The position numbers were made by a program, and so were the translations under genes. The notes below the pieces were generated by a model that was not told the origin of the DNA, did no database searches, and saw only the letters and a program-made list of their open reading frames with translations. Positions 41,259-50,382 of a stretch of 64,000 nucleotides of DNA are shown here, piece after piece. Source of the stretch: JBBAGC01 sp964491265 (GTDB taxonomy: Bacteria > Spirochaetota > UBA4802 > UBA5550); NCBI GenBank assembly GCA_964491265.1, contig CAZBFP010000004.1, positions 1-64,000 of the forward strand. The letters are read 5' to 3'. How positions within the stretch are numbered: position 1 is the first letter of the stretch; every line of letters begins with the position of its first letter.

Positions 41259-43178
41259 TTAAATTTTATTGTCAACATCCCCTTGCAGCATATTGTAAAA
41301 ATCATCAAGGGGCATACTGACAGAATCCTTCTCCCCTCTCTTTCTTACAGATATTGTTCCATTTTCAGCTTCGCTTTTCCCTATTACCCCGATATACGGA
41401 ACTTTTGTTGAAACAGCTTCCCTGATTTTATATCCCATAGATTCATTCCTCAAATCGATTTCAGGCCTGAATCCCTTTGCAACCATGGCAGATTTAATAT
41501 TTTTAACAGTATCAACCTGATCTTCTGAAACATTTACCAGAACAACCTGAACCGGAGTAAACCAGGCAGGGAATTTCCCGCCATAATGCTCAATCAGTAT
41601 CCCCACAAAACGTTCAATTGAACCGAGAAGGGCTCTGTGAACCATATAAGGCCTGTGCCTCTGCCCATCCTCTCCGATAAAATACATATCAAAGCGCTCA
41701 GGGAGATTAAAATCGAACTGAATGGTAGTCATCTGCCATTCACGTCCAAGTGCATCCTTAATCTTTAAGTCTATCTTGGGACCGTAAAAAGCGCCCCCCC
41801 CTTCATCAAGCTCAACCTGAAGGTTTTCTGCTTCAATTGCTTTTCTCAGTGAAGCCTGGGCTGTTTCCCAGCGCTCAGTTTCACCCACACTTTTTTCAGG
41901 CTTAGTGGCCAGATAGGCCTTTATATCTGTAAATCCCAAAGTCTTCCACATTCTCAGTGAAAATCTCAGAACTTCCCTTATCTCATCTTCAATCTGTGCC
42001 GGGGTGCAGAAAATATGCGCGTCATCCTGGGTAAAGCCCCTAACCCTTAAAAGGCCGTGAAGAACCCCCGATTTTTCATACCTGTAAACAGTACCCAGCT
42101 CAGCCCAGCGGAGAGGGAGATCCCTGTAGGAATGCATATTTGCCTGATACATTTTTATATGAAAGGGGCAATTCATAGGCTTTATATAGTAATCATTGCC
42201 GTCAATTTCCATTGGAGCATACATGTTGTCACCATAAAAGCCGAGATGCCCTGATGTTTCCCAGAGAGTAGCTCTGCCGATATGGGGTGAATAGAGTATA
42301 TCATATCCGTATTTAAAATGCTCCTGTCTCCACCACTCTTCAAGAATGGTTCTCAATCTTCCACCCTTGGGGTGCCAGTAAACAAGCCCGCTCCCTGCAT
42401 CATCATGGGTGCTGTAAAGATCAAGTTCCCTGCCAAGCTTACGATGGTCCCTCTTCTTTACCTCTTCCAGAAATTCCAGATGTTTGTTCAGATCCTTTTT
42501 GTCCGGGAATGCAATGCCGTATATACGCTGAAGCATTTTATTCTTTTCATCCCCTCTCCAGTAGGCGCCTGCCACAGAAAGGAGTTTTAAAGCTTTAATA
42601 GCAGATGTATTTGTAAGATGGGGACCGCGGCACATGTCCACGAACTCACCCTGCCTGTATACCGAAACAGTTTCAGCGTCAAGCTCCTGAAGCATCTCCA
42701 CCTTATATTTTTCACCCATGCCGGAAAAGAGTGATATGGCATCCTCTTTTGATAGGATCTCTCCGGTTATATCGAGCTTCTCTTCAACTATCTTCTCCAT
42801 CTCCGCTTCAATTGCAGTAAGATCATCAGGAGTAAGGGTTTTAGACATATCTATATCGTAGTAGAATCCGTTTTCTATCGAAGGGCCTATTGCAAAAACA
42901 GCATCAGGATAAAGCCTCTTAACAGCCTGAGCCATTAAATGCGAAGCAGAGTGCCAGAAAACACTCTTCCCCTTTTCCGAGGTGAAGGTAAAAACATTGA
43001 AACTGCAGTTATTTTCCACCTTGAAGTCGAGCCCCACAATTGTGCCGTCAACTTCAGCAGCAAGGGCTGATTTCTGAAGCCCTTTACCGATAAGCCCTGT
43101 TATATCATAAACAGTTGATCCTGAGGGGGCCTCTTTTGTACTCATGTCAGGGAGTGTTATTGTTATTACATTACTCAA
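41259..43178 (-). CDS. thrS: Threonyl-tRNA synthetase
   Basis: 639 residues with TGS domain, editing domain (FWHSASHLMAQAVKRLYPDA, CRGPHL), class II core (MNCPFHIKMY, GVLHGLLRVRGFTQDDAHIF) and C-terminal anticodon domain. The start is TTG at 43178 with GGAGAA upstream. It precedes infC, rpmI and rplT in the conserved arrangement. No T-box is seen upstream. Confidence 0.96.
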   Translation of the reverse strand: MSNVITITLPDMSTKEAPSGSTVYDITGLIGKGLQKSALAAEVDGTIVGLDFKVENNCSFNVFTFTSEKGKSVFWHSASHLMAQAVKRLYPDAVFAIGPSIENGFYYDIDMSKTLTPDDLTAIEAEMEKIVEEKLDITGEILSKEDAISLFSGMGEKYKVEMLQELDAETVSVYRQGEFVDMCRGPHLTNTSAIKALKLLSVAGAYWRGDEKNKMLQRIYGIAFPDKKDLNKHLEFLEEVKKRDHRKLGRELDLYSTHDDAGSGLVYWHPKGGRLRTILEEWWRQEHFKYGYDILYSPHIGRATLWETSGHLGFYGDNMYAPMEIDGNDYYIKPMNCPFHIKMYQANMHSYRDLPLRWAELGTVYRYEKSGVLHGLLRVRGFTQDDAHIFCTPAQIEDEIREVLRFSLRMWKTLGFTDIKAYLATKPEKSVGETERWETAQASLRKAIEAENLQVELDEGGGAFYGPKIDLKIKDALGREWQMTTIQFDFNLPERFDMYFIGEDGQRHRPYMVHRALLGSIERFVGILIEHYGGKFPAWFTPVQVVLVNVSEDQVDTVKNIKSAMVAKGFRPEIDLRNESMGYKIREAVSTKVPYIGVIGKSEAENGTISVRKRGEKDSVSMPLDDFYNMLQGDVDNKI

Positions 43179-43255
43179 ATCAGTTCTCCAGCATTGAATT
43201 GTTGCCTTTTTTATTAAGAAGAAAGCCTTACGATGAAAAAAGGCGAAGAAATTTT

Positions 43256-43329
43256 TGGGCGATACTGGAATCGAACCAGTGACCTCCTGCGTGTCGAGCA
43301 GGCACTCTAACCATCTGAGCTAATCGCCC
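43256..43329 (-). tRNA. tRNA-Val (GAC)
   Basis: A complete 74-nt cloverleaf: acceptor GGGCGAT/ATCGCCC, D arm GCTC...GAGT, anticodon stem CCTGC/GCAGG, T arm ACTGG/CCAGT with TTCGATT, discriminator A. The anticodon loop is TCGACAC, giving anticodon GAC (plus strand 43293-43295). Position 33 is C rather than the near-universal U. CCA is not encoded. Confidence 0.9.
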
Positions 43330-43437
43330 CTGCTTATAAGGGTAAACTAAATATTTTTACACACCGGTGAATGTCAAGATTTTTTTAGAAATAACGCTTT
43401 TTGCGGGATTCATAGCCCGCATTTAAATGAAAACTCA

Positions 43438-43466
43438 TTGACATAAAACATTTTTTTCAATATACT
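43438..43466 (+). promoter_or_regulatory. Near-consensus sigma-70 promoter
   Basis: TTGACA (43438-43443), a 17-bp spacer, and TATACT (43461-43466). It lies 60 bp upstream of the two-gene DUF2283 unit on the same strand. Confidence 0.7.
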
Positions 43467-43525
43467 CAAGTAATAGTTGTGTATGCTTAAAAAATTTAAA
43501 ATAGGGCATTAAAAATCCGGGTTAA

Positions 43526-43774
43526 ATGAAATTTACTGAGTATTTTAAGCATACAAGAAATAGACCCGACCGTGCAGCAATTAAAATGGAGTGGATAGAG
43601 AAGGTTTTTTATTCACCAGAATATGAACAATGTCAGTCAGATGGCAGAATTAAAAGGTGGGCATGGATAGATTCTGAAGAGAAATTTCTCAGAGTAATAG
43701 TTCTTGAAGATAATGAAACCATACATAATGCTTTTTTTGACAGAAGTTTTAAAGGACAGGAAAATGAACATTAA
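43526..43774 (+). CDS. Small protein, partner of DUF2283 (DUF4258-like)
   Basis: 82 residues with FKHTRNRPDRAAIKMEWIEK and RIKRWAWIDSEEKFLRVIVL. This helix-then-sheet layout resembles the DUF4258/RelE-like small proteins that commonly sit directly before DUF2283 genes; that assignment is by pattern and context. It overlaps the next gene by 11 bp, so translation is coupled. A toxin-antitoxin-like role is possible but unproven. Confidence 0.65.
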   Translation: MKFTEYFKHTRNRPDRAAIKMEWIEKVFYSPEYEQCQSDGRIKRWAWIDSEEKFLRVIVLEDNETIHNAFFDRSFKGQENEH

Positions 43775-43964
43775 ATACTTTGAAGATACAGACACAGCCT
43801 TAATTGAATTCCTGAAAAATCCAATTTCAGAAACAAAGGTAATATCAGAAAACATCTATATTGACCTTGATGCAAAGGGAAACCTTATAAGCATGACAAT
43901 TGAACACGCCAAAAGCAGCGGTTCCCTGAAGAAACTGGTATATGAAGAATTTAAAACTGCTTAA
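43764..43964 (+). CDS. DUF2283 family protein
   Basis: 66 residues: MNIKYFEDTDTALIEF, then ENIYIDLDAKGNLISMTIEH, the DUF2283 pattern. The start at 43764 is preferred because AAAGGACAG lies upstream and the match begins there. The family is of unknown function, often encoded after a small RelE/DUF4258-like gene as here. Confidence 0.8.
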   Translation: MNIKYFEDTDTALIEFLKNPISETKVISENIYIDLDAKGNLISMTIEHAKSSGSLKKLVYEEFKTA

Positions 43965-44113
43965 TATCCTCTTCAAATAAACAGATATCCTCTTCACCTT
44001 ATAAAGTGATCACTCATAGCCCCCTTCTCATTAAAATAAGTTGCTTGTATTTATTCATTTAATCAGATTCACTGCTAAACTTAAATCGATCAAAATCATA
44101 AACGGAGAATGTC

Positions 44114-45181
44114 ATGTTCAACAATATTGAAATTTATGCGGGGGAAAATGCCCGGAATATAATACTCGACAGAGGATTTAAGGCTGAAGATGTAAAAGCA
44201 ATGGCAGGATCTGCAGGGGGGCCTAAATTTCTTATTCTCAACGGCCTTGACCAGGTTATTTTCGGAGAAATGTTTAAAAACAGAAAAGAAAAGCTTTTCT
44301 ATATCGGCTCATCCATCGGTGCTTTCAGAGGCACAGCCCTTGCACAGGAAAATCCCCTTAAGTCACTGGAAAAGCTCACCGAATCGTACCTGAAGCAGAG
44401 CTATAGGGAAAAACCGTCACGGAGAGATGTTTCAGCAGACAGTGAACGGATAATCGATGATTACCTTGATAAAAAGGGGGCGGATTATATTCTCAATAAA
44501 TCGTATATGCACCTTAATATTATTGCTGCAAAATGTGACGGCATAAGCGCTTCAGATAATAGCTGGCTCCTCCCACTTTTTCTTTTAAATGCTGTGGCAG
44601 TTAACTGTATAAGCAGAAACGCCCTGCTGAAACTATATGAGCGTGCTATTTTTACTGACACACGTGAGGAGCCCCCCTTTCTGGGGCATTTCAAAAAGCC
44701 GGAGTTAAGGATACCACTTACACCGGAAAACCTGAGAAGCGCTGTTCTTGCATCAGGGGCTATCCCCTTTGCCATGGATGGAGTGCGCAATATTAAAGGT
44801 GCTCCGGCAGGTACATACAGAGACGGGGGTGTAACCGATTACCACATGGACATCGATTTCGGCGTAAAAGACGGCCTTGTACTCTTCCCCCATTTTTTCA
44901 GCAGAATTACACCAGGATGGTTTGACAAGGCGATGAAATGGAGAAAGCCCGACCCGGAAAATTTTACAAATACTGTCATGGTATGTCCCTCACGGGAATT
45001 TATCCGGAAACTCCCGGGCAGCCGGATTCCGGACAGGAAGGATTTTAAAACATTTTTCGGAAATGACAAAGAGCGTCTTAAAAACTGGAATTATGCCATA
45101 AAAGAAAGCCGGAAATGCGGGGAGGAATTTTTTGAAGCAGTTGAAAGCGGCAGAATTAAAGAAGTGCTGAAAAGTTTTTAA
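44114..45181 (+). CDS. Patatin-like phospholipase
   Basis: 355 residues. GSAGGPKF (32-39) is the oxyanion-hole glycine motif, GSSIGAF holds nucleophile Ser67, and RDGGVTDY supplies the catalytic Asp at about 237. It is a Ser-Asp dyad lipid acyl hydrolase, cytoplasmic by lack of a signal peptide. It is a single gene; the substrate is unknown. Confidence 0.85.
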   Translation: MFNNIEIYAGENARNIILDRGFKAEDVKAMAGSAGGPKFLILNGLDQVIFGEMFKNRKEKLFYIGSSIGAFRGTALAQENPLKSLEKLTESYLKQSYREKPSRRDVSADSERIIDDYLDKKGADYILNKSYMHLNIIAAKCDGISASDNSWLLPLFLLNAVAVNCISRNALLKLYERAIFTDTREEPPFLGHFKKPELRIPLTPENLRSAVLASGAIPFAMDGVRNIKGAPAGTYRDGGVTDYHMDIDFGVKDGLVLFPHFFSRITPGWFDKAMKWRKPDPENFTNTVMVCPSREFIRKLPGSRIPDRKDFKTFFGNDKERLKNWNYAIKESRKCGEEFFEAVESGRIKEVLKSF

Positions 45182-45340
45182 ATCCAGGCATGCCGGCAGT
45201 TTTTTCAAACTTTCAGAAAAACAGTTATTTCAACTTTCTTATGCCATTTGTTTATGCCGGGAACAATGAATATTTTTTTAAAACCACGAATGGACTTGAA
45301 TAAAATGTAAAAACGCATTGCAATGTGCTTCAACGGCTTA

Positions 45341-45889
45341 TTATTCAGGAATACCCCATTCATTTCGCAGCCTTTCAACTATAGTCTGGACCAGAGAACT
45401 TTTGACATATAGAGTTGAACCTGAATTTATCGATTCTATTATTTCAATAGCTTTTCCCTTACTGATTTTCCCGATCGATGCGGATTTTATGATTATACCG
45501 ATAGTTCCTATTGAAGTAATCCCTAAAGCTTCTGAAGCCATACGCGCAGCTGAATCATCTGAAAAAAATACAAGCTCATTATCTTCCAGTTTCATACAGC
45601 AGACTGTCAAAGCGGTTATTTCACCGAAATCAAGGGAGTATATTTTTGACAATGCCCGGAGTTTTTCAGATTTGTTTTTTTCTTCGTGGATATGAATTTT
45701 GGCAGAATTCATGAGATAATTCATATCTTCTGCACTAATGTATTTTAATGTTTCATCAATTACTACATCAGTTGTTTCAAGCGTATTAAAGATACCAACA
45801 AGGGAGAGAATCCCCAGTTCAGCTAAATGAATTATCGGCCCTGAATCAAATATCGCGTTAATTCCAATTTTCAATGAGACAAACCCCAT
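45341..45889 (-). CDS. PIN-domain toxin
   Basis: 182 residues with IFDSGPIIHLAELGIL (first acidic position), VIDETLKY, then SLDFGEITALTV and FFSDDSAARMASEALG, the spaced acidic residues of a PIN-like ribonuclease. It overlaps the small ribbon-helix-helix gene by 19 bp. In type II systems such proteins cut RNA when not bound by the antitoxin. Confidence 0.8.
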   Translation of the reverse strand: MGFVSLKIGINAIFDSGPIIHLAELGILSLVGIFNTLETTDVVIDETLKYISAEDMNYLMNSAKIHIHEEKNKSEKLRALSKIYSLDFGEITALTVCCMKLEDNELVFFSDDSAARMASEALGITSIGTIGIIIKSASIGKISKGKAIEIIESINSGSTLYVKSSLVQTIVERLRNEWGIPE

Positions 45890-46059
45890 TCAACATCGCT
45901 GAGTATCTGCTCCTCAATTATTTCATCTTTATGAGAATCAAGATAACGTTTTAAAGCTTCATTGAGAATTTCCTGCTTGCTGCCTGCCCAGCCATTTTTT
46001 ATTATCTGATCAAGACGCTGATCCAGCTTTTCAGGTATGTCAAGAATCATCTGCGGCAT
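45871..46059 (-). CDS. Ribbon-helix-helix antitoxin
   Basis: 62 residues: MILDIPEKLDQRLDQIIKNG then SKQEILNEALKRYLDSHKDE, the strand-helix-helix of MetJ/Arc-type repressors, plus a short acidic tail ending VEWGLSH for toxin binding. AGGAGG lies just upstream of the ATG. It is the antitoxin and autorepressor of the PIN toxin that follows. Confidence 0.8.
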   Translation of the reverse strand: MPQMILDIPEKLDQRLDQIIKNGWAGSKQEILNEALKRYLDSHKDEIIEEQILSDVEWGLSH

Positions 46060-46359
46060 AATAATCCTCCTAATTATAATAATTAAATAAATTAGATCAT
46101 CAGGTAATAAATGTCAAGTGAAAGCAGATTTTACCAGCAAGATAATAGCTTCTATCTTTTGACGGATGCTCTTTCATAAATTTATTTCAAAAGAATCTGC
46201 TCCTTGAAACATATTCCGTGAAAATTTTACCTTCAAAAATAACAATTTCCAGGGGAAAGCGGTTTTTTTCTTGTCTAAAAAAAAGACTAATCATTAAAAT
46301 GATAAAAGCCGGATTCCTTTTAAAAAACTTAAAATAATAATAAATTCAGGAGCAGCGCA
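46060..46359. other. Divergent spacer, promoters only
   Basis: No gene is visible. A TTGTCT box (46271-46276) with TAAAAT 18 bp later (46295-46300) could be the promoter of the enoyl-CoA hydratase gene. Nothing else stands out. Confidence 0.4.
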
Positions 46360-47133
46360 ATGGTTAAACAGATTATTGAAGACAACATACTTATCGCAAA
46401 AATGGATAATCCACCCACAAATTCTATTACATTTGAAACACTCAACCTTGTAAGAGAGGCTATAAAAAAAGTAAATGAAGATGATTCACTGAAAGGTCTT
46501 ATTTTTACAGGTGAAGGGAGATTCTTTTCATCAGGATTTGACCTCCCCACTTTTCTAGCATTTAAAGGTCGCGAGGATATCCTCAATTTCTTTAATGTTG
46601 AAGAGGAGATGCTTTACGAAATCTTCACATGTTCAAAACCTGTAATTGCAGCGATAAACGGCCACTGTACTGCAGGGGGCTTTATCATGGCAATGGGATG
46701 CGACTACCGTATTGCTGTTGATCACCCGAAACCTAAAATGGGGATGACAGAAATTAAAATCGGACTGGGACTTACAATTGCTGAAATGGAGCTTGTAAGA
46801 TTCGGCCTTAACAGCGATAGAGATCTTCGTGATGTTATGTATAATGGTGAAAGGTTCAGCTTCCATGATGGCCTTGCTAAAGGCTATATTGACGAACTTG
46901 CTGATGCGGATAAACTTATTGAAAAAGCAAAAGAGAAAATATGTTTCTGGATCGATCAGCCCGGAAGAGCATTTATCAACCTGAAACGAGGGATAAGACT
47001 CCCTGCAGCAACATCTCTGAGAAACAGACTGGACAATGAAAACTGGCAGGACCCGCTCTGTGAATGTATTGAAAATCCCCAGGTAAAGGGTGTTCTTCAG
47101 ATGGTGCAGGCAGCAATGTCGGGCGGCAAATAA
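46360..47133 (+). CDS. Enoyl-CoA hydratase/isomerase family protein
   Basis: 257 residues with the crotonase fold: LIFTGEGRFFSSGFDLPTFL (oxyanion hole) and KPVIAAINGHCTAGGFIMAM. In classical hydratases two Glu residues follow the second motif; here CDYRIAVDHPKPKMGMTEIK places only part of that set. The exact reaction is therefore open. It is a single plus-strand gene; no other beta-oxidation gene is adjacent. Confidence 0.82.
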   Translation: MVKQIIEDNILIAKMDNPPTNSITFETLNLVREAIKKVNEDDSLKGLIFTGEGRFFSSGFDLPTFLAFKGREDILNFFNVEEEMLYEIFTCSKPVIAAINGHCTAGGFIMAMGCDYRIAVDHPKPKMGMTEIKIGLGLTIAEMELVRFGLNSDRDLRDVMYNGERFSFHDGLAKGYIDELADADKLIEKAKEKICFWIDQPGRAFINLKRGIRLPAATSLRNRLDNENWQDPLCECIENPQVKGVLQMVQAAMSGGK

Positions 47134-47150
47134 TAAAATAATCATCAAAC

Positions 47151-47312
47151 GGGGCTGTCCCAAAAGTAATGTTTTGTCATACCGGCTGTAGCAAAGCGAA
47201 ATGCCGGTATCTCCTACAGCGATCCAATCAGGAGATTCCGGTATTTGCATAAACGGAAGCTGCAAAACCGGAATGACAAATACAGGTAAATTCGACTTGT
47301 AAGACACCCCCC
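47151..47312. mobile_element. MITE-like element or IS remnant
   Basis: The left end GGGGCTGTCCCAAAAGT and right end ACTTGTAAGACACCCCCC are imperfect inverted repeats. The inside holds two hairpins built on TACCGG...CCGGTA and ATTCCGGT...ACCGGAAT. It has no coding capacity. It resembles the ends of an IS with the middle lost, or a palindromic dispersed repeat. No clear target duplication is seen. Confidence 0.5.
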
Positions 47313-47453
47313 TGATACAGCTCTATCTTCCATAAAAAAGGCTTGACTACAGACATATTTTCAACAAATTCTATGTTATAATTTTCTATATTATACTCAA
47401 GCTAAATGAGTATTTTTATGAGATAATCAGCAACTTAAAATAAGGTAAAAATA

Positions 47454-47918
47454 ATGAAAGTAATAGAAGGAAAATTTGACGCCAACGGATTAAAGTTCGC
47501 AATAATTGTATCCCGGTTCAATGAATTTATCACAAACAAGCTTCTCGGCGGAGCTGTTGACTGCTTAAAAAGAAACGATGCTGACGAGAACAATATTACC
47601 GTGGCATGGGTGCCTGGCGCTTTTGAAATTCCTGCAGTAGCTTCGAAGCTGGCTGAATCGAAAAAGTATGATGCAATCATCTGCCTCGGAACTGTTATAA
47701 GGGGCGCAACACCGCACTTCGATTATGTTTCAGCTGAAGTGACAAAAGGGGTGGGACAGTTAAGCCTTAAAAGCAGCATGCCGGTTATTTTCGGAGTATT
47801 AACAACAGACACAATTGAGCAGGCAGTGGAAAGGGCCGGTACAAAAGCAGGGAACAAAGGATTTGATGCTGCAATGGCTGCCATAGAAATGGCCAATCTT
47901 TATAAGCAGATCAGCTGA
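47454..47918 (+). CDS. ribH: Lumazine synthase (riboflavin synthase beta)
   Basis: 154 residues with VSRFNEFITNKLLGGAV, VPGAFEIPAVA, CLGTVIRGATPHFDYV and GVLTTDTIEQAVERAG. It makes 6,7-dimethyl-8-ribityllumazine in riboflavin synthesis. No FMN riboswitch or other rib gene is nearby. Its stop overlaps the nusB start by 1 bp, a frequent ribH-nusB pairing. Confidence 0.96.
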   Translation: MKVIEGKFDANGLKFAIIVSRFNEFITNKLLGGAVDCLKRNDADENNITVAWVPGAFEIPAVASKLAESKKYDAIICLGTVIRGATPHFDYVSAEVTKGVGQLSLKSSMPVIFGVLTTDTIEQAVERAGTKAGNKGFDAAMAAIEMANLYKQIS

Positions 47919-48331
47919 TGGGACAAAGACATAAGGCAAGGGAATATGCCCTCCAGGGGCTTTACATGTTCGATGTGGGGAAAGCTGCTTTAGATGAAAT
48001 TAAAAAATTCGACTGGCTTGACGACCCCATGGAAGACGAGGCAAAGGATTTTACTTTTACTCTGATTGAAGGCACTATTTCCAATCTTGATGCGATTGAT
48101 GAAGTTATAAGGGAATATTCCAGAAACTGGACCCCGGAAAGACTTACTGTTATTGACAGATCCATACTGAGGCTTGCAATCTTTGAAATGCTTTTCATGA
48201 AGGACATACCCGCAGTGGTAACCATTGATGAAAGTATTGAGCTGGGTAAAACCTTTGGAGGGGAGAATTCCGGACAGTTTATTAACGGTATACTTGATTC
48301 TGTAAAGAAATTTAAGCTCAGAGAGGATTGA
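47918..48331 (+). CDS. nusB: Transcription antitermination factor NusB
   Basis: 137 residues: RHKAREYALQGLYMFDVGK and VIDRSILRLAIFEMLF, then IDESIELGKTFGGENSGQFI with the final NGILDSV, the NusB pattern. It joins NusE/S10 on boxA RNA in rRNA transcription. Confidence 0.95.
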   Translation: MGQRHKAREYALQGLYMFDVGKAALDEIKKFDWLDDPMEDEAKDFTFTLIEGTISNLDAIDEVIREYSRNWTPERLTVIDRSILRLAIFEMLFMKDIPAVVTIDESIELGKTFGGENSGQFINGILDSVKKFKLRED

Positions 48332-48339
48332 TATAATCC

Positions 48340-50382
48340 GTGAAAATGAGAAGAAGAGACCAGGATCCGGCTTCAATAAATGAAAATATTGAACACAACA
48401 GGATCAGCGGAATTGAAATGATCAGAAAAGAGCCTCTCCCCGGATCGCAGGGGAAGCTTATCCTGGCTCTCTCTCTTGCCGCTCTTTCTATAGCGGGAAT
48501 TCTTGTCCTGACAAATTATATTTTTGACAAGCCCGGTTCTTTTCTTTCAAAAACAGCCGGGCCCGAAACATCAGAGACAGAAATTGTAACTGACACCGGT
48601 GTAATAAAGCCTGCTGAAACAGAAAATGCCGATTTAAAAAAAGCAATTGAGGACTACAGAGGGGGCTACAGGGCAAAAGCCATTACAGGCTTTACCTCTG
48701 TTGTTGAATCTGCAGCATCCGACAGGGACAAGGGGATTGCACTTCTTTACCTTGGCATGATTGCAGACAGCACCGGAGACTACAAAAGTGCAATTGAGTA
48801 TTTTCAAAGGGCTTTAAACTACGACAGAAAAAATCCCGACATATTCCTCAGCATTGCCAGAACCTACAGGAACATGAAGAATTACCCTGGTGCTATTAAA
48901 AACGCCGAGTCGAGCCATGAGCTTGCACCGGAGAGCATCAACCCTCTCCTCCTTCTCGGTAACATCCATTTTGAGCAGGGAAATTATAACGAAGCGGTTA
49001 AATACTATGACCTGGCGCTCAATATTGATAAAAACAACCCGGCTCTCCTCTACAATATGGCTGCAGCTCTCCTTAAAAAAGGGGACTACTTCCCAGGCCT
49101 TGAATATCTGAAAAAAGCCGCAGAAGCGGACAGTATTGGTGAAGTGGCATATAAATCCTACTCGCGCCTTGGAGCTGAGTTTCTGGAGAACAGCAACTTC
49201 CCTCTTGCGGAGAAATACCTTAAACAGGCTGTTGCTCTAAGGCCCGGCGAACCATCAGCACGCTACAACCTTGCTCTGGCCTACCTGAGGCAGAACAAAA
49301 ACAGCGAAGCTTTAAAAGAACTTATGGAATCGGAAAAACTGAGCAGGGGTGATCCTGATATCCTTGAAAGGATTGGAGATTCCTACTTTGCGCTTAATGA
49401 ATATGACAGCAGCCTCCGTTCTTTCAGCAAGGTACTGGAGAGCAGAAACCGCGATGTAAAGATTCTCTCAAGGATAGGTGAAATACACTACAAAAAAGGC
49501 GATCTTGACAGAGCCTATGACGCCTACAGCAAGGTGGTAAACCTGGAACCTGCAACTGAAAACGCGCGGATTGCCTACCTGAACATGGGGAATATCCTTG
49601 ATGACGCGCTTAAACACGATGATGCTGTTAAGGCTTATGAATCTGCTCTTGCAATTAAAAGCAATGATGACCTGGCTTATTATAATATGGGCATTGCCTA
49701 TAAACATGGAGATAAACCGGCACTGGCAATTAATGCCTGGAATAAATCAGCAGAACTTAACCCTGGCAATATAAAGCCTCGCATTGCCATTGCTGATTAT
49801 TATAATGAAAGGGGTTATCCGGACCTGGCTGAAAAAGAATATCAGGAAATCCTCTACAGGTGGCCCGACAACCAGGAAGCTGCATTCAAAACAGCAGCAA
49901 TTTACCACAGGCAGAAAAACTACCGTGACGCCAATAAAGCATATAAACGGGTAACAGAAATTGACCCTTCAAATGACATGGCCCGCAAGGCCTATATAAA
50001 CATGGCAATGATCTCCTCGATTGAAGACACAAGTGAGGCGAGTCTTAACAATTCCATGGAGATACTGAGGAAAGCCCTGATAATGGAACCGTCAAACCCT
50101 GACGCTCTTCTGGCCATGGGGATAATTTACGCAAAAAAAGAGATGCATGATAAGGCTATTGATACATTTTACCAGGTAATCAGAGCCACAAGAGATTCGA
50201 CAATAATTGCTGAATCATATAACAACATTGGTAAAAGCTATTATCAGCAGAAAGAGTTTAAAAAAGCGATTGAAGCATTCTCAAGGGGGGTAGAGGAAAA
50301 CCCCGCCAGCGAAGAGCTGCGCATAAACAGAAAAACAGCAGCACAGGCATACGAAAACGAACTGGCAAATACAGGAAGATGA
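48340..50382 (+). CDS. Large membrane-anchored TPR protein
   Basis: 680 residues from a GTG at 48340 (an ATG two codons later is equally possible). One membrane helix (LILALSLAALSIAGILVLTN, about 38-57) is followed by a long run of tetratricopeptide repeats, for example ALLYLGMIADSTGDYKSAIE and AYYNMGIAYKHGDKPALAIN. It is anchored in the inner membrane, TPR side probably periplasmic. It lies 8 bp after nusB and overlaps dgt by 4 bp, so it is part of a ribH-nusB-TPR-dgt operon. Confidence 0.85.
   Translation: MKMRRRDQDPASINENIEHNRISGIEMIRKEPLPGSQGKLILALSLAALSIAGILVLTNYIFDKPGSFLSKTAGPETSETEIVTDTGVIKPAETENADLKKAIEDYRGGYRAKAITGFTSVVESAASDRDKGIALLYLGMIADSTGDYKSAIEYFQRALNYDRKNPDIFLSIARTYRNMKNYPGAIKNAESSHELAPESINPLLLLGNIHFEQGNYNEAVKYYDLALNIDKNNPALLYNMAAALLKKGDYFPGLEYLKKAAEADSIGEVAYKSYSRLGAEFLENSNFPLAEKYLKQAVALRPGEPSARYNLALAYLRQNKNSEALKELMESEKLSRGDPDILERIGDSYFALNEYDSSLRSFSKVLESRNRDVKILSRIGEIHYKKGDLDRAYDAYSKVVNLEPATENARIAYLNMGNILDDALKHDDAVKAYESALAIKSNDDLAYYNMGIAYKHGDKPALAINAWNKSAELNPGNIKPRIAIADYYNERGYPDLAEKEYQEILYRWPDNQEAAFKTAAIYHRQKNYRDANKAYKRVTEIDPSNDMARKAYINMAMISSIEDTSEASLNNSMEILRKALIMEPSNPDALLAMGIIYAKKEMHDKAIDTFYQVIRATRDSTIIAESYNNIGKSYYQQKEFKKAIEAFSRGVEENPASEELRINRKTAAQAYENELANTGR

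Noticed and set aside
43179..43255. T-box leader upstream of thrS
   Set aside because: The spacer between thrS and the tRNA is only 77 bp, too short, and lacks the T-box sequence.
47340..47453. FMN riboswitch upstream of ribH
   Set aside because: The AT-rich leader has none of the conserved RFN-element helices or G-rich loops.
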